A DNA stretch of 51,565 nt, taken from assembly GCA_020352515.1 (NCBI GenBank), contig CP070678.1, positions 438,471 through 490,035 on the forward strand, in the 5' to 3' direction. Of this stretch, positions 25,400-34,328 are shown piece by piece. A program made the translations under genes and the position numbers. Source of the DNA: Phycisphaerales bacterium (GTDB lineage: Bacteria > Planctomycetota > Phycisphaerae > Sedimentisphaerales > Anaerobacaceae). The notes beneath the pieces were generated by a model. The model had not been told where the DNA came from. It worked only from the letters and a program-made list of their open reading frames with translations, and did no database searches. Within the stretch, counting starts at the first letter, position 1, and the number at the start of each line of letters is the position of its first letter.

Positions 25400-25588
25400 A
25401 TGATTATGTACGTGTATATCGAAGCCGGACTGTCGTCCCATGGCGGGCCGGCGACCGGCAAGGTCGAGACCGGCCCGGCCGGCAGGCGCCTCTTCTGGCT
25501 CGGCATGGCCGCGACCGTGGTGATAACCGCATTAATCACGAGACTGGCGACCAACGCCCTGCGGGAAAACGTACCAATCGCCAAATAG
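25400..25588 (+). CDS. Possible small membrane protein, unsupported start
   Basis: A 62-codon frame with one convincing hydrophobic helix (LFWLGMAATVVITALI) preceded by basic residues and followed by a short tail. There is no ribosome-binding site ahead of either ATG. It occupies the 350-bp gap 25318-25667 between two convergent genes, which otherwise holds nothing I can identify. It may be real, or a chance hydrophobic frame. Confidence 0.25.
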   Translation: MIMYVYIEAGLSSHGGPATGKVETGPAGRRLFWLGMAATVVITALITRLATNALRENVPIAK

Positions 25589-25667
25589 CGTTTCCGCACA
25601 GGAAGGTGAATGGGCCCGAGGCGTGACCGTTCCATCCATCCAATCCCCCCCACCGCTGTTTAGCCCT

Positions 25668-26939
25668 TCACGCCCTGAAGTGCCGGCGTGCGACCAAGAA
25701 TATGATTGCCACGCCCGCCACCGCACCCAGAACGTATATTATTGCCCGGCTCGAGCCCTTTTGGTCCGTGTCCCCCACGGCAACAACATCGCTGACGGGT
25801 TCATCCTTCTCTAAATCCGGCCCGGCCTGTTCTGAGGAATCAACCGAATTCCCCGTGTCCTGAAGATCGCTCCGTTCCGGTTCGCCCGAATTGTTCGCAT
25901 CCGGTTCACTTGCAATCGTGTTGGCATCTTCCGTGCTCGTCAGACCGCTGTCAATGATTGCCCTGCCGTCCGCCCAAATGTGGGGAAGATCGGGGAAGTC
26001 GAAGTTCAGGACTTTTGCCCCCTCCGGTATCCCGTCTATCACGAATGCGCCCATCTTCTCAAAATCAGGGTTCCATTCGATATTCTCCCTTTTCACATCG
26101 AGCGTCTGAGACTCTATGAGCCTCTCACGAAACAGCACCCTCTCGTTTACCGTGGACTTGGTCACGACGTAGTGACCGCCGACCTTCTCGATTTGGACCC
26201 CGCTTATTTCTATCTCAACCGTCCCGCCTCTCAGCGGTCCGTCCCTGTGCAGGTCGTTCTTCTCGCGTCTGACGGTAATCTTCCTCGGAACGAAACCGTT
26301 TTCCGGGTCCACCCAGACCCTGTAGAGCCCCCGTTTGTTCCTCGATTCCAGAACGTATGTGGCGAATCCGTCGATGTTCTCCATTTTGGGCGCCAGGACG
26401 GCATTGGCCGAGGAGGCGAGCAGTTGCGCAACCGACACGTAGTCGCCGATCGGTATGGCGTCGGCCCAGGGGGCCGCCCATTTGTTCTGCCGAATGGGCG
26501 GAACCTTGCCGTACTTGCCCGTGCCCGCGACATAAGTCGATACTCCCAGAATCGTGCTGTTCTCCCGGCTGGCATACATCTGTCCGTCCCAAACCGCGCG
26601 TTTGTTCATCACCAGGGTCTCTTTGGAGGCTCCCAGATCATACTCGTGCTGCTCAACGGTGACATCGAACCTGGTCCCGTCGGTTATGTATTTCGAGCTG
26701 TAGCGGTGCACGACCCCACACGGGTCGCGCGGAGTATGGCGTTGGATGTTCAAATCCATGGCAACCGGAGGTCTTTCGCTTTCCGCTCTCAGCATCGCCT
26801 CCAGAAGGCTCTTGACGGTGAACGCCGGATCCGTCATCTGCCCGACACATACTGAGCCGGCATACATCGGCAGCGCGGCGCCCCACAGCACACCGGCTAA
26901 AATCCAATTCAGACTCTGCTTTTTTTCGGTTCTTCTCAT
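25668..26939 (-). CDS. LolA-like exported protein with C-terminal membrane anchor
   Basis: A 423-aa protein; ATG at 26939 has GGAGGG upstream. Signal peptide (LNWILAGVLWGAALPMYAG). Residues ~35-320 look like a LolA/LolB-type open beta-barrel as in 'outer membrane lipoprotein-sorting protein' homologues: alternating strands with YRVWVDPENGFVPRKITV, the typical 'w.D...g.p.k' element. A ~75-residue acidic, Ser/Asp-rich linker follows, then a C-terminal transmembrane helix (AIIYVLGAVAGVAIIFLVA) and a basic tail (RRHFRA). Other LolA-fold proteins bind lipids or act as sigma/anti-sigma-linked envelope sensors. It starts 75 bp after the last radical SAM gene on the same strand, so it may belong to the peptide cluster, for instance in export, or may be an unrelated neighbour. 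Confidence 0.6.
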   Translation of the reverse strand: MRRTEKKQSLNWILAGVLWGAALPMYAGSVCVGQMTDPAFTVKSLLEAMLRAESERPPVAMDLNIQRHTPRDPCGVVHRYSSKYITDGTRFDVTVEQHEYDLGASKETLVMNKRAVWDGQMYASRENSTILGVSTYVAGTGKYGKVPPIRQNKWAAPWADAIPIGDYVSVAQLLASSANAVLAPKMENIDGFATYVLESRNKRGLYRVWVDPENGFVPRKITVRREKNDLHRDGPLRGGTVEIEISGVQIEKVGGHYVVTKSTVNERVLFRERLIESQTLDVKRENIEWNPDFEKMGAFVIDGIPEGAKVLNFDFPDLPHIWADGRAIIDSGLTSTEDANTIASEPDANNSGEPERSDLQDTGNSVDSSEQAGPDLEKDEPVSDVVAVGDTDQKGSSRAIIYVLGAVAGVAIIFLVARRHFRA

Positions 26940-27014
26940 GGTGTTGCCCTCCGGCTAAACGGATATTAGCTGCTGTGACAAAACGCATCGCACAGCATGC
27001 ATCTTTGCCCTGCC

Positions 27015-28697
27015 TTATCCGGCGACGGGGCGCCCGTCGCCTGACAGATCGTGTTTCGAGTAGATACTTATCATTGAAGCCCGGAGCGAGTGAAGCTGTT
27101 TCTCGCACTGCGCCGTCTTTCCTCCGTCACCGCTCAGAAGCCGTTCGATATGCACTATTGTCAGCATCTTGACCAGCCAGCCGATCCGGTTGTATTCGCG
27201 CACGTTCGAGGCCTCCTCAGTGCTCGACGAAGCCCCGGTAACCCTGATGCGCGGGGAATTCAGAATTAATGATTGGACCCTCCGGCAAAACGGCATGTGC
27301 CTGCGGAATAAGTTATGCGCCCGCGGGTCCCTGAGACGATACTCGTATCCTCTGTAATCGCCCCAAACACCACACTCGGCATAAGCCCGGTCCAGCACTC
27401 CGGTCTGCGGCACGAGCTGGAGGGGCCTGAATACGGGAAACAGTCTTATACGCGGATTTCCACAGAAATCCTTCAGAATCGGCAGGTCCCTTTTCATCAT
27501 TTCAAGCGTTGTCCACGGCGTGTAGAAGATGTAATCCATCGTCACGTCCAGACCCAGCCGGCAAAGGCAGCTAAGCGCCGAGATATTCTGCTGCTTGCTC
27601 ACCTTCTTGTTCAATATCCCCAGGATTTCGTCGTCAAAAGACTCCACACCGATCTCAACACTGTAAAGACCTGCTTCCTTCAGAACTGACATCGTCTCCA
27701 ATTCCACACTGTCGGCGCGACAGTCTATCTTGAAACGAATGTCAAGCTCTCGGCGGCGCAGCTCGTCGGCGAGTCCGAGCGCCCTGTCCCGGCCGCGCCT
27801 TCCCGAACCAATGAATTCAGGATCCACAAAAACGAATTGATTTATCCCATATACGTCGCGCAGATGCTCTATCTCATCCACAATGTTGCATGCGCTTCGC
27901 ACGCGGAGAGACGAAGCACACGACACGCGGTTGAAGGCGCTAATGCTACAAAACGAGCATCCGCCGCTGCATCCGCGCGAGGACGATATTCGAATCTTGG
28001 CGTTGTTTCTGTCACTGATTTCCTGCAGGTCATCTTCAGCCGGAAAGGGGAGATTGTCGAGATCTGCCTCTACTGCGGCAGCAGGGTTGATGACCACCGC
28101 GCCGTCCGGGGCCCGCCGTCCAAGACCCGCAACGTCTCCGAGACCGCCGCCTCCGGCAAGAGCATTTACGTAGGGGACAATACTGTGCTCCGCTTCGCCG
28201 TAGAGTATGTGATCAATCTGTGGATTTTCCGCCAACAGCTCCCTCGCGCATAGACTCGCATGCACCCCGCCGAGCAGCACGACCGCATCCGGATAATTGC
28301 TCTTGATAACGCCGGCGACTTCTTGAACAAGCTCCGCATTGCGGCAAGTCACCGAGAAGCCAACGATATTCGGTTGAACGCCGAGGCCATGCACGGCGGC
28401 AATCGTCTTGCGGACGATGATATCGGAAAGATGCCGCTCGACGTACGGCGAATCCATTGAGAACAGCACGTCCTGGAGTTCGCTTTCATCCAGATAAACG
28501 TTCAATATCCGGGCCTCGTATCCGTGCTTTCTCAATATGGCCGCGAGGTATCGGTACCCGATGTGCTGAGGATGCACGAGGGCATCCGCATACGATTCGT
28601 TGCTCGGCAGCGCGACAAAAAAAACGCGAGGTTTGTTTCGGAAAGGTCGCTCTCCGGCCTGCTTCTTGGCGGGCTCTGTCACACAGTGGACTTTCAA
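27015..28697 (-). CDS. B12-binding-type radical SAM protein
   Basis: A 560-aa protein. The N-terminal ~220 residues resemble a cobalamin-binding domain: VFFVALPSN, HIGYRYLAAILRKHGYEARILNV, IVGFSVTCRNAELV, VVLLGGVHASLCARELL and DHILYGEAEHSIV. The radical SAM barrel follows, with SSSRGCSGGCSFCSI (C243, C247, C250) binding the 4Fe-4S cluster, and FVDPEFIGSG and VEIGVESFDDEIL strands typical of this class. The DxHxxG lower-ligand motif of methionine synthase is absent, as is usual in this class. Such enzymes methylate unactivated carbons or make C-C/C-S bonds. The frame can only begin at a TTG (28697) or a GTG five codons in; neither has a good ribosome site, so expression may be weak or translationally coupled. 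It is near the distal end of the cluster. Confidence 0.85.
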   Translation of the reverse strand: MKVHCVTEPAKKQAGERPFRNKPRVFFVALPSNESYADALVHPQHIGYRYLAAILRKHGYEARILNVYLDESELQDVLFSMDSPYVERHLSDIIVRKTIAAVHGLGVQPNIVGFSVTCRNAELVQEVAGVIKSNYPDAVVLLGGVHASLCARELLAENPQIDHILYGEAEHSIVPYVNALAGGGGLGDVAGLGRRAPDGAVVINPAAAVEADLDNLPFPAEDDLQEISDRNNAKIRISSSRGCSGGCSFCSISAFNRVSCASSLRVRSACNIVDEIEHLRDVYGINQFVFVDPEFIGSGRRGRDRALGLADELRRRELDIRFKIDCRADSVELETMSVLKEAGLYSVEIGVESFDDEILGILNKKVSKQQNISALSCLCRLGLDVTMDYIFYTPWTTLEMMKRDLPILKDFCGNPRIRLFPVFRPLQLVPQTGVLDRAYAECGVWGDYRGYEYRLRDPRAHNLFRRHMPFCRRVQSLILNSPRIRVTGASSSTEEASNVREYNRIGWLVKMLTIVHIERLLSGDGGKTAQCEKQLHSLRASMISIYSKHDLSGDGRPVAG

Positions 28698-28788
28698 AAA
28701 AATTGATTATGCGGCTTTTATCGCTTCGACTCACGCTCTTAGTCGGAATGTGGCGAGCGTCCCTTTCCCGAAATCTGTCCCACGGACG

Positions 28789-29637
28789 CTATGAAGCACT
28801 GGCGTCCTCCAAAACGGACGACAGACGCCTCCAATATTGCTCCAGCAGAACAAAATTCGGCCGCGTTGTCCGGTCGAGAAACTTGAAACGCCTGAATCCT
28901 GACCTCGCCAGAGATGCAAGCTTCACCGGAGAAATAAGCTGTGCATTGTCAATCTCCTCCGGCCTGCCGGCCCTCCTGCGACAGGGAAGCCGCCACGGCC
29001 GCGGAGGCAGCTTTCTTCTAATTCTCACATTCTCTTCCTGGATGAATCGAAGATGTTCCTGCCGATTGGGGCACTTGTACATGCACGTGCAGTTGAGAAT
29101 AATCTCGGTCCTTTCGGGATATTCCAGCGACTCCAAAAACTCTGTCTCGGCGTTAAGGTCGTCCGGCAGAACGACCACGTCGTATTCGTCGTACAGTTGA
29201 TCGAGTTCATTGAGCCTCTGATAGCCGAGGATACTCGAAGCATGAAGAACGTATTCCGGGTAGCTTGCCCGAATGTAGTCTCTCAACAGCTCGTTGGCGA
29301 CAATAACGCCGTTCAATGGAGAGCGGCATCTGCTCAAGACGGCATTGCATGGCCCGTCGCTTAGACTCTCCCGGTCGATCAACGTGTTATTACAAACAAA
29401 CGCGAACCCTATATTTTGCTCGTTCAGGGCCAAGACGTTTCTGATAAGGCTGTCCGTCGAAACAGGGGGAATCATGTAATCCGCTCTTCCGCCGTTCCAG
29501 CGCAATCCGGATGCCGAGCCGAAGAATGTCACGCATATCCTCGTTTGGTCGAATGTCAAATACCTGTCATAGGCACCGGAGTTTATCAGTTCGAATACCA
29601 GACTGTTGCAGGCGAGATTCACATAAAAGGTCGCCAC
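28789..29637 (-). CDS. U32 peptidase/collagenase-like TIM-barrel protein (tentative)
   Basis: A 282-aa protein starting at GTG 29637, five bases after AAAGGAGG; an overlapping ATG two bases earlier is out of frame. The pattern of short beta-alpha units (FAFVCNNTLI, GVIVANELLRDYIRASYP, SSILGYQRLNELDQL, DVVVLPDDLNAETEFLESL) followed by a Cys cluster (LNCTCMYKCPNRQEH) resembles U32-family proteins, in which conserved Cys hold a 4Fe-4S cluster and which serve in RNA or ubiquinone hydroxylation (RlhA, UbiU/UbiV), or act as proteases. The resemblance is by pattern only. Within the cluster it could be a non-classical peptide-modifying or proteolytic enzyme. About 90 bp separate its stop from the next radical SAM gene. 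Confidence 0.45.
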   Translation of the reverse strand: MATFYVNLACNSLVFELINSGAYDRYLTFDQTRICVTFFGSASGLRWNGGRADYMIPPVSTDSLIRNVLALNEQNIGFAFVCNNTLIDRESLSDGPCNAVLSRCRSPLNGVIVANELLRDYIRASYPEYVLHASSILGYQRLNELDQLYDEYDVVVLPDDLNAETEFLESLEYPERTEIILNCTCMYKCPNRQEHLRFIQEENVRIRRKLPPRPWRLPCRRRAGRPEEIDNAQLISPVKLASLARSGFRRFKFLDRTTRPNFVLLEQYWRRLSSVLEDASAS

Positions 29638-29810
29638 ATTGTCCTCCTTTGACTACGCGTGTCTGATTGGACACTACCCGGGGCTAATTCTCTCGAAGTC
29701 GGTGAAGGCCGACCCGACAAGGCGCCCCGATACTGTATCTCGCCAGTATGGCCGCAGCCCGGCTCTGCACGACCCCCGCAACCAAGCTATCGCCGTGCTC
29801 GATTCTGACG

Positions 29811-30353
29811 TCATTCTGCCGCGGGCGCCCGGCCCTCTTCTGCGGCGCGACGAAGCTGCATCCGCGCCGCCGAAAACCTCATGCTCTGTTTACCGTTGTG
29901 CTTTGCCCCGCTCGTGCTGACGCCCCCGCAAATGACTCCTTCCCTGAGATTGAACGGCATGTATAGCCGATGCCGGCGGATGTTCTCCTTCTCAACGATA
30001 CAACCATCCAGTTCGGCGGTTATCAAGTAGTCCGTCGCCAGGTTCATCTTTCTGCCTATGGGTCCCCGATTACGGCGAAGCCGTCCGCCCAGCAAAGTGG
30101 AATCACCAACCGTGCCGTCGACGCCGCCGTCAGGGCCAATTGAAACGGAGATGCTAAGCTCTCTCTCGCTACACCAGGCTACGACTATGCACGCAGCACC
30201 CATCCAGTGGCCCACAAGCTCTGCAGGAAAACGCCTGCGCGCATCCGGCAAAGGCAGCGACCTGAGCACCCGGCGTGGCAACTTCCGGAGCCAACCTGAT
30301 ATCCTCCGACTTATTGAAGCTGCGAGTCGCCGGCCCATCTTCGTCCTTGTCAC
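29811..30353 (-). CDS. Conserved-looking protein of unknown function in the radical SAM cluster
   Basis: A 180-aa frame starting at GTG 30353, with an ATG five codons in (30338); neither has an obvious ribosome site. I do not recognise a named family. The middle has a coherent beta-rich pattern: FPAELVGHWMGAACIVVAWC, LSISVSIGPDGGVDGTVGD, RRNRGPIGRKMNLATDYLI, LYMPFNLREGVICGG. The 'GPDG.V.GTVGD' block looks like a small lipocalin-like or beta-sandwich domain, and codon usage is coherent, so I regard it as real. No signal peptide or membrane helix is visible. It is flanked by a radical SAM gene upstream and the U32-like gene downstream, with 180-bp spacers on each side, unusually loose for this cluster. 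Confidence 0.45.
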   Translation of the reverse strand: MTRTKMGRRLAASISRRISGWLRKLPRRVLRSLPLPDARRRFPAELVGHWMGAACIVVAWCSERELSISVSIGPDGGVDGTVGDSTLLGGRLRRNRGPIGRKMNLATDYLITAELDGCIVEKENIRRHRLYMPFNLREGVICGGVSTSGAKHNGKQSMRFSAARMQLRRAAEEGRAPAAE

Positions 30354-30532
30354 CTGTGCCAGATATATTCGCCGGATTTGTTGACCTTTCGCCGACTTGA
30401 TTGGATAGCCCTATATCACGGACATGGGAAGATTCCCCGGCTGCCCCCAATAATCCGGCCGAACCACCGTGTCACGCTACAGTGAGAGCGTCCGCGGCAA
30501 TTTTCCCGGAGAGTCCGTTGACGCTGAAACGC

Positions 30533-31969
30533 CTAATCGAATTCCGAACGAATATTCGGCAGGCCGCTCAGCGATTCCGCAACGTACGCTTGCAGCTCCC
30601 ACGGCGGAAACGGTTCGCTGTAGAGCGAGATTTCCACAAAATCGCCGTTCTTCTGCCCGTACACGCGCCTCGAGCCGCTGTTGAGCACCCAGCGATGCAG
30701 CAAAGTGTTGGGATACACCCGGACACCACAAACATAGTTGAACATGACCTTCTGATGTCTTCTGACGAAGCGAACCGTCTCTTGTATTGTCTCACGGGTT
30801 TCGCCCGGCAGGCCGAACAGCAGCGTGGCCTGCACGTTGATCCCCGCGCCCAGGAGCCTGTCGATGCTCCGTTCAATTTCGTGGGGCGGGAACCGCCGGC
30901 CAATCCCCTCCAGTATTCTCTCAGAAGGGCTGTCTATGGTCAGGCAGACACCCTCACATGCCGAGCTGCCTACCAAATCCGCCGAGCCGTCTGAAAACAC
31001 CGGCAGGCAGTAGGCGCGCCAGTTCATCGCGTACTTGCACAGAAGGCCCACCACCTGCTCGAAGTGTTCTGTTGAAACGGCGTTAAACTCCCCGTCGGCT
31101 ATGAAGACGCGAGACAGACCGCAGGCCCTGATTGCCGAGAGCTCGGCCTCGATGCTCTTGAGACTCCGCAGGCGAACGGGCCTGGGCTGTGTGACTGCCT
31201 CACAGCAGTAACTGCAATTGTAACCGCAACCGCTCTTCGTACGGAGAGGCACAAGCTCGTTTTTCAACAGCGCGATTTTCCGGTGAATACTGTCCTGCTG
31301 AGGGACGTAGTCCAGGTCGATATGATCGGGCTCTGCCGCCGGGCTTTTTGAGAATGCCGTCCGGGCGCGGTCCGCGCAAACCAAACCCGAAATCTGTTGA
31401 ACGCGCCGCCCTTCTACCAGTGCGGCCACAAGCAGCGGAAAGGTGCACTCTCCGGGCCCCCTTATTCCGTAGACAAGGCCAAGGCGTCGCAGAATCTCGA
31501 GCGGCGCTATGGAGAATGCGGCCCCTCCAAGTACAATCCGCTCTGCGGGCAACCCAAGACTGCGAAGCCTTTCAACAAGACTTTTGACATCCTCGATGAA
31601 GCTTTTGCCCACGATGCCGGCTTCATGCGAGACCGGCTTGAACCACGAATCGAGGTTGCGGATGCCGACGCCAACGACCTGCGGCTCAAAACCACCGACA
31701 ACCGCCTCCAGCGACGGAGTAAAGGGCCGTTTAAGGAACGGATCTATAATCTTCACCCTCGAATGGATCGTGCGCCTCAAGGCCTCTGCAATCAGTTCCA
31801 GCCCGTACGGCGGAACGAAGCTCTGCACATTGGGGTTCCCGGATACGAGAAGGACCCGGGTTTCATTTTGCGCCTCCTTCTGTCCGGCAGATTCGCAACG
31901 GGCGCGCTTGTCACCGACGCCCGCCAGCGGCCTGCCGCGTGGTTTACCCGGCATCGTGTCTCCCGCCAT
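30533..31969 (-). CDS. B12-binding-type radical SAM protein
   Basis: A 478-aa protein. Residues ~35-200 resemble a cobalamin-binding domain (VLLVSGNPNVQSFVPPYGLE, VVGVGIRNLDSW, IVLGGAAFSIAPLEILR, YGIRGPGECTFPLLV). The radical SAM core has TKSGCGYNCSYCCEA (C248, C252, C255), VFIADGEFNAVS and LLFGLPGETRETIQETVRFV, the last typical of B12-type and related radical SAM enzymes. The start is either the ATG at 31969 or, better spaced behind GGGAG, the ATG at 31954; the frame overlaps the end of the upstream gene either way. Within the cluster it probably methylates or cross-links the precursor core. Assignment to the superfamily is secure, the reaction is inferred. Confidence 0.88.
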   Translation of the reverse strand: MAGDTMPGKPRGRPLAGVGDKRARCESAGQKEAQNETRVLLVSGNPNVQSFVPPYGLELIAEALRRTIHSRVKIIDPFLKRPFTPSLEAVVGGFEPQVVGVGIRNLDSWFKPVSHEAGIVGKSFIEDVKSLVERLRSLGLPAERIVLGGAAFSIAPLEILRRLGLVYGIRGPGECTFPLLVAALVEGRRVQQISGLVCADRARTAFSKSPAAEPDHIDLDYVPQQDSIHRKIALLKNELVPLRTKSGCGYNCSYCCEAVTQPRPVRLRSLKSIEAELSAIRACGLSRVFIADGEFNAVSTEHFEQVVGLLCKYAMNWRAYCLPVFSDGSADLVGSSACEGVCLTIDSPSERILEGIGRRFPPHEIERSIDRLLGAGINVQATLLFGLPGETRETIQETVRFVRRHQKVMFNYVCGVRVYPNTLLHRWVLNSGSRRVYGQKNGDFVEISLYSEPFPPWELQAYVAESLSGLPNIRSEFD

Positions 31970-33392
31970 ATTTCATCCATTTGCGCGCCAGCCCGCCAAG
32001 ACCACCACCAACTTCCTCACCTTGAAGATGCGGCCGGGCAATCAGCGCACGGTGCTCCTTGAGCCAGTTGCCCAGAGCTGGGCCCCAGAGTTCTCTCCAG
32101 GTCTCCATCGAAACAAAAAAACCGCGAAAATCGTAGTAGGCCCCCGGAAGTGACAATATCCTCTTGATCACGTCCGCGTGATCCAGCAAGACTTCATCAT
32201 GCGCAATCCACCGCCCGGATGCTTCGTCCCACGTATCGAAGATTTGAAAAGCCGTCTTAATCTCCGGAAGCTCGTCAATGTTGCCGAAATAGTCACTGAG
32301 GCAGTAGCAGCCCCTCGTTCTGAATTTGACGCCCATCTCGGCCATGCGACCCATCACCGGTGGGCTCAGGACAAACCAGTGAACGATGGCCCGATTAATG
32401 ATACGGCTCTTGACCATATTCTCGTACAGGAATTCATACGTCATCTCATAATCCTCATCCGAACATCCGGGCAGACCCAGCAATATGTGCACGTGCGACG
32501 TGACCCCAGCCTCTGCAAACCCGCTTAGAATAGGCGCCATGTCTTCTACGCGGATACCTTTTCGGTAAAGATTAAGAATCCTCTGAGAGTACATCTCCAG
32601 ACCCCAGCCCACATCCCGAACGATACGGGCCGTTGCGAGACTCTTCGACAAGTCAACGGCTTGCCTGACCATGCGCATGCCGAAGATATCAAGCAGCGGC
32701 CTGACCTTTTCCGACTCCAGCTTCTCCAGGATAAAACGCAGCTCGTGCGATTCCAGGTGATTGTCCGTAATGTAGAAGAGCCTCCATTTGAACTGACGAT
32801 AGTAGCGAACGAGCCTCGAGCAGAATTCCTCAATAGTGATTTGCCTGCTGTTGCGGTCGGGCCTGTGGTGACAGAACCTGCACTTGCCCCACCCGCAGAC
32901 GAAATCCCCCCGGCTTACCGCAATCGGGCGCTCGCGAGGCCATGGCAGCGCCGGGCCAAGCAGAAAGTCGTCCGGGGCGCGGAAGTCCTCTGCGCGCAGT
33001 ATTCTGTCTCCCTCCGGCGATTCACATTCGAGTGCGTGAAGAATCGCGGATTCCCCTTTTCCAACGACTATGTACGACGTTTCGGGAAAGTATCTCAAGA
33101 ACGCCGTGCAGTCAGAATACGAGAAAAAAGCTCCCCCCAGCAGGAACTTCGGCCACCCCACCGGTGTGAGGCCGGTCTTTCTGACCTCGAGAAAAAACGC
33201 CTCGGTGAGTCTGACATCCCCCAGGGACCCTATAGACAGACAGAAGATCGATTCCGGATCTTCCAGGCCTCTGAGCAACTCTCCGCGGTCGACAGGCAGC
33301 GTCCTGAACCTGTAGGCATTCGGCCTCTGTCTCGAAATGTAGCTGCACAGGCTGAACGCACCGTAGGTCTGGTTGAAATACAAGGTCTTCAT
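31944..33392 (-). CDS. B12-binding-type radical SAM protein with Cx4CxxC cluster motif
   Basis: A 482-aa protein whose ATG overlaps the stop of the upstream gene (ATGA), implying translational coupling. The N-terminal ~150 residues resemble a degenerate cobalamin-binding domain (FCLSIGSLGD, FLLGGAFFSYSD, YIVVGKGESAIL). The cluster motif is VSRGDFVCGWGKCRFCHH (C166, C171, C174), a four-residue first gap rather than the canonical three. The same 'C.WGKC.FC' pattern is known from RiPP-maturation radical SAM proteins, which supports a peptide substrate. Later HVHILLGLPGCSDEDYEMTY is a typical SAM-barrel strand. Probably a radical methyltransferase or related enzyme acting on the precursor core. 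Confidence 0.85.
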   Translation of the reverse strand: MKTLYFNQTYGAFSLCSYISRQRPNAYRFRTLPVDRGELLRGLEDPESIFCLSIGSLGDVRLTEAFFLEVRKTGLTPVGWPKFLLGGAFFSYSDCTAFLRYFPETSYIVVGKGESAILHALECESPEGDRILRAEDFRAPDDFLLGPALPWPRERPIAVSRGDFVCGWGKCRFCHHRPDRNSRQITIEEFCSRLVRYYRQFKWRLFYITDNHLESHELRFILEKLESEKVRPLLDIFGMRMVRQAVDLSKSLATARIVRDVGWGLEMYSQRILNLYRKGIRVEDMAPILSGFAEAGVTSHVHILLGLPGCSDEDYEMTYEFLYENMVKSRIINRAIVHWFVLSPPVMGRMAEMGVKFRTRGCYCLSDYFGNIDELPEIKTAFQIFDTWDEASGRWIAHDEVLLDHADVIKRILSLPGAYYDFRGFFVSMETWRELWGPALGNWLKEHRALIARPHLQGEEVGGGLGGLARKWMKYGGRHDAG

Positions 33393-34318
33393 GGCGCCTG
33401 CCCAAGCTCCGACAGAATCCGGCTGCAGAAGTCACAGTTGTTCCGGGTCGTCGCCTTCCCCTGCGCCAATGCCTCAATACGTCTGCTCAGAATTTGTCCG
33501 AGCTTTCGCCCGAAACGCGGGATAATCTCATCAATTCTCTCCCGCCTGACATCGCCGAGCACGGGCCCCGGACCCTCTATGGGCGAATCGCAGCAAAACA
33601 CAACCTTGCCGTCGAACCTCAGCGTAATGTCCTCCATCGTCAAAAAGTTCGTGCAGAACAGAAGCTCGTGACTCATGCCTATCGAGGAGGTCGGGAAGAT
33701 CATCCCTTTGTACATCCGAAACAGCATCACTATTTTTGCATGAAGAGTTGATTCTTGTTCGCCAGTGAGCTGGACGCTGCCGTTTGCCTCGGTCTTGATG
33801 ACGCGCCCGAGGCACACAACGGGCTTATGAGGCGCCACGAACTTGCAGAAGTCCGTCAGATACGGGTAGTTGTGGCGGTTGAGAATGTGGCCAATATGAA
33901 GCTTGTAGCCCCTGTCTCGAAAAACCTCCATGGCCCGAACCACCCGGTCGAAGCTGCCCTTCCTGCGAACCGCATCGTGCACCTCGGCCGTGTGGCCGTC
34001 CAAACTCAGGGCTATGTAGTGAACGTCTTTCCGGTACCTCTCCAGGAGCGAGACGTAATCATCGTGGAACCAGCCGTTGGTCACAACTCCGACACCGAAC
34101 CCATGCTTGACCGTCAGTTCAAGCACCTCCTCGAACCGCGGAGACAAAATCGGCTCTCCACCCGTGAGCGCGATGGTCTTGACGCCCACCCGTTTCAACA
34201 GCCCAAAGACCTTCTCTACATCTTCGCACGTCAAGTCAGCAGGGGCAGCCTTGCCCCGAAAGCACATCTTGCACTTGAAGTTGCAGCGATTGGTTATGTT
34301 GAAAACGAATCGTTCCAA
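33389..34318 (-). CDS. Short radical SAM protein with SPASM/twitch-like C-terminus
   Basis: A 309-aa protein. The cluster motif NRCNFKCKMCF (C12, C16, C19) begins almost at the N-terminus and LTGGEPILS (53-56) binds SAM, so it lacks the N-terminal domain of the larger paralogues in the cluster. Near the C-terminus lie LLFCTNFLTME, GKVVFCCDS and NNCDFCSRI, an incomplete SPASM or twitch-type set of Cys for an auxiliary cluster. The only in-frame start is TTG at 34318, ten bases after the stop of the upstream gene. Such short radical SAM proteins include MoaA-, PqqE- and AlbA-like enzymes; within this cluster it may install a further modification or cross-link. Its stop overlaps the next gene by four bases. 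Confidence 0.88.
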   Translation of the reverse strand: MERFVFNITNRCNFKCKMCFRGKAAPADLTCEDVEKVFGLLKRVGVKTIALTGGEPILSPRFEEVLELTVKHGFGVGVVTNGWFHDDYVSLLERYRKDVHYIALSLDGHTAEVHDAVRRKGSFDRVVRAMEVFRDRGYKLHIGHILNRHNYPYLTDFCKFVAPHKPVVCLGRVIKTEANGSVQLTGEQESTLHAKIVMLFRMYKGMIFPTSSIGMSHELLFCTNFLTMEDITLRFDGKVVFCCDSPIEGPGPVLGDVRRERIDEIIPRFGRKLGQILSRRIEALAQGKATTRNNCDFCSRILSELGQAP

Positions 34319-34328
34319 GAGGTACGGC

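Noticed and set aside
27837..28253. 138-codon plus-strand frame within the terminal B12-type radical SAM gene
   Set aside because: Antisense to the cobalamin-binding and CxxxCxxC regions; no independent support.
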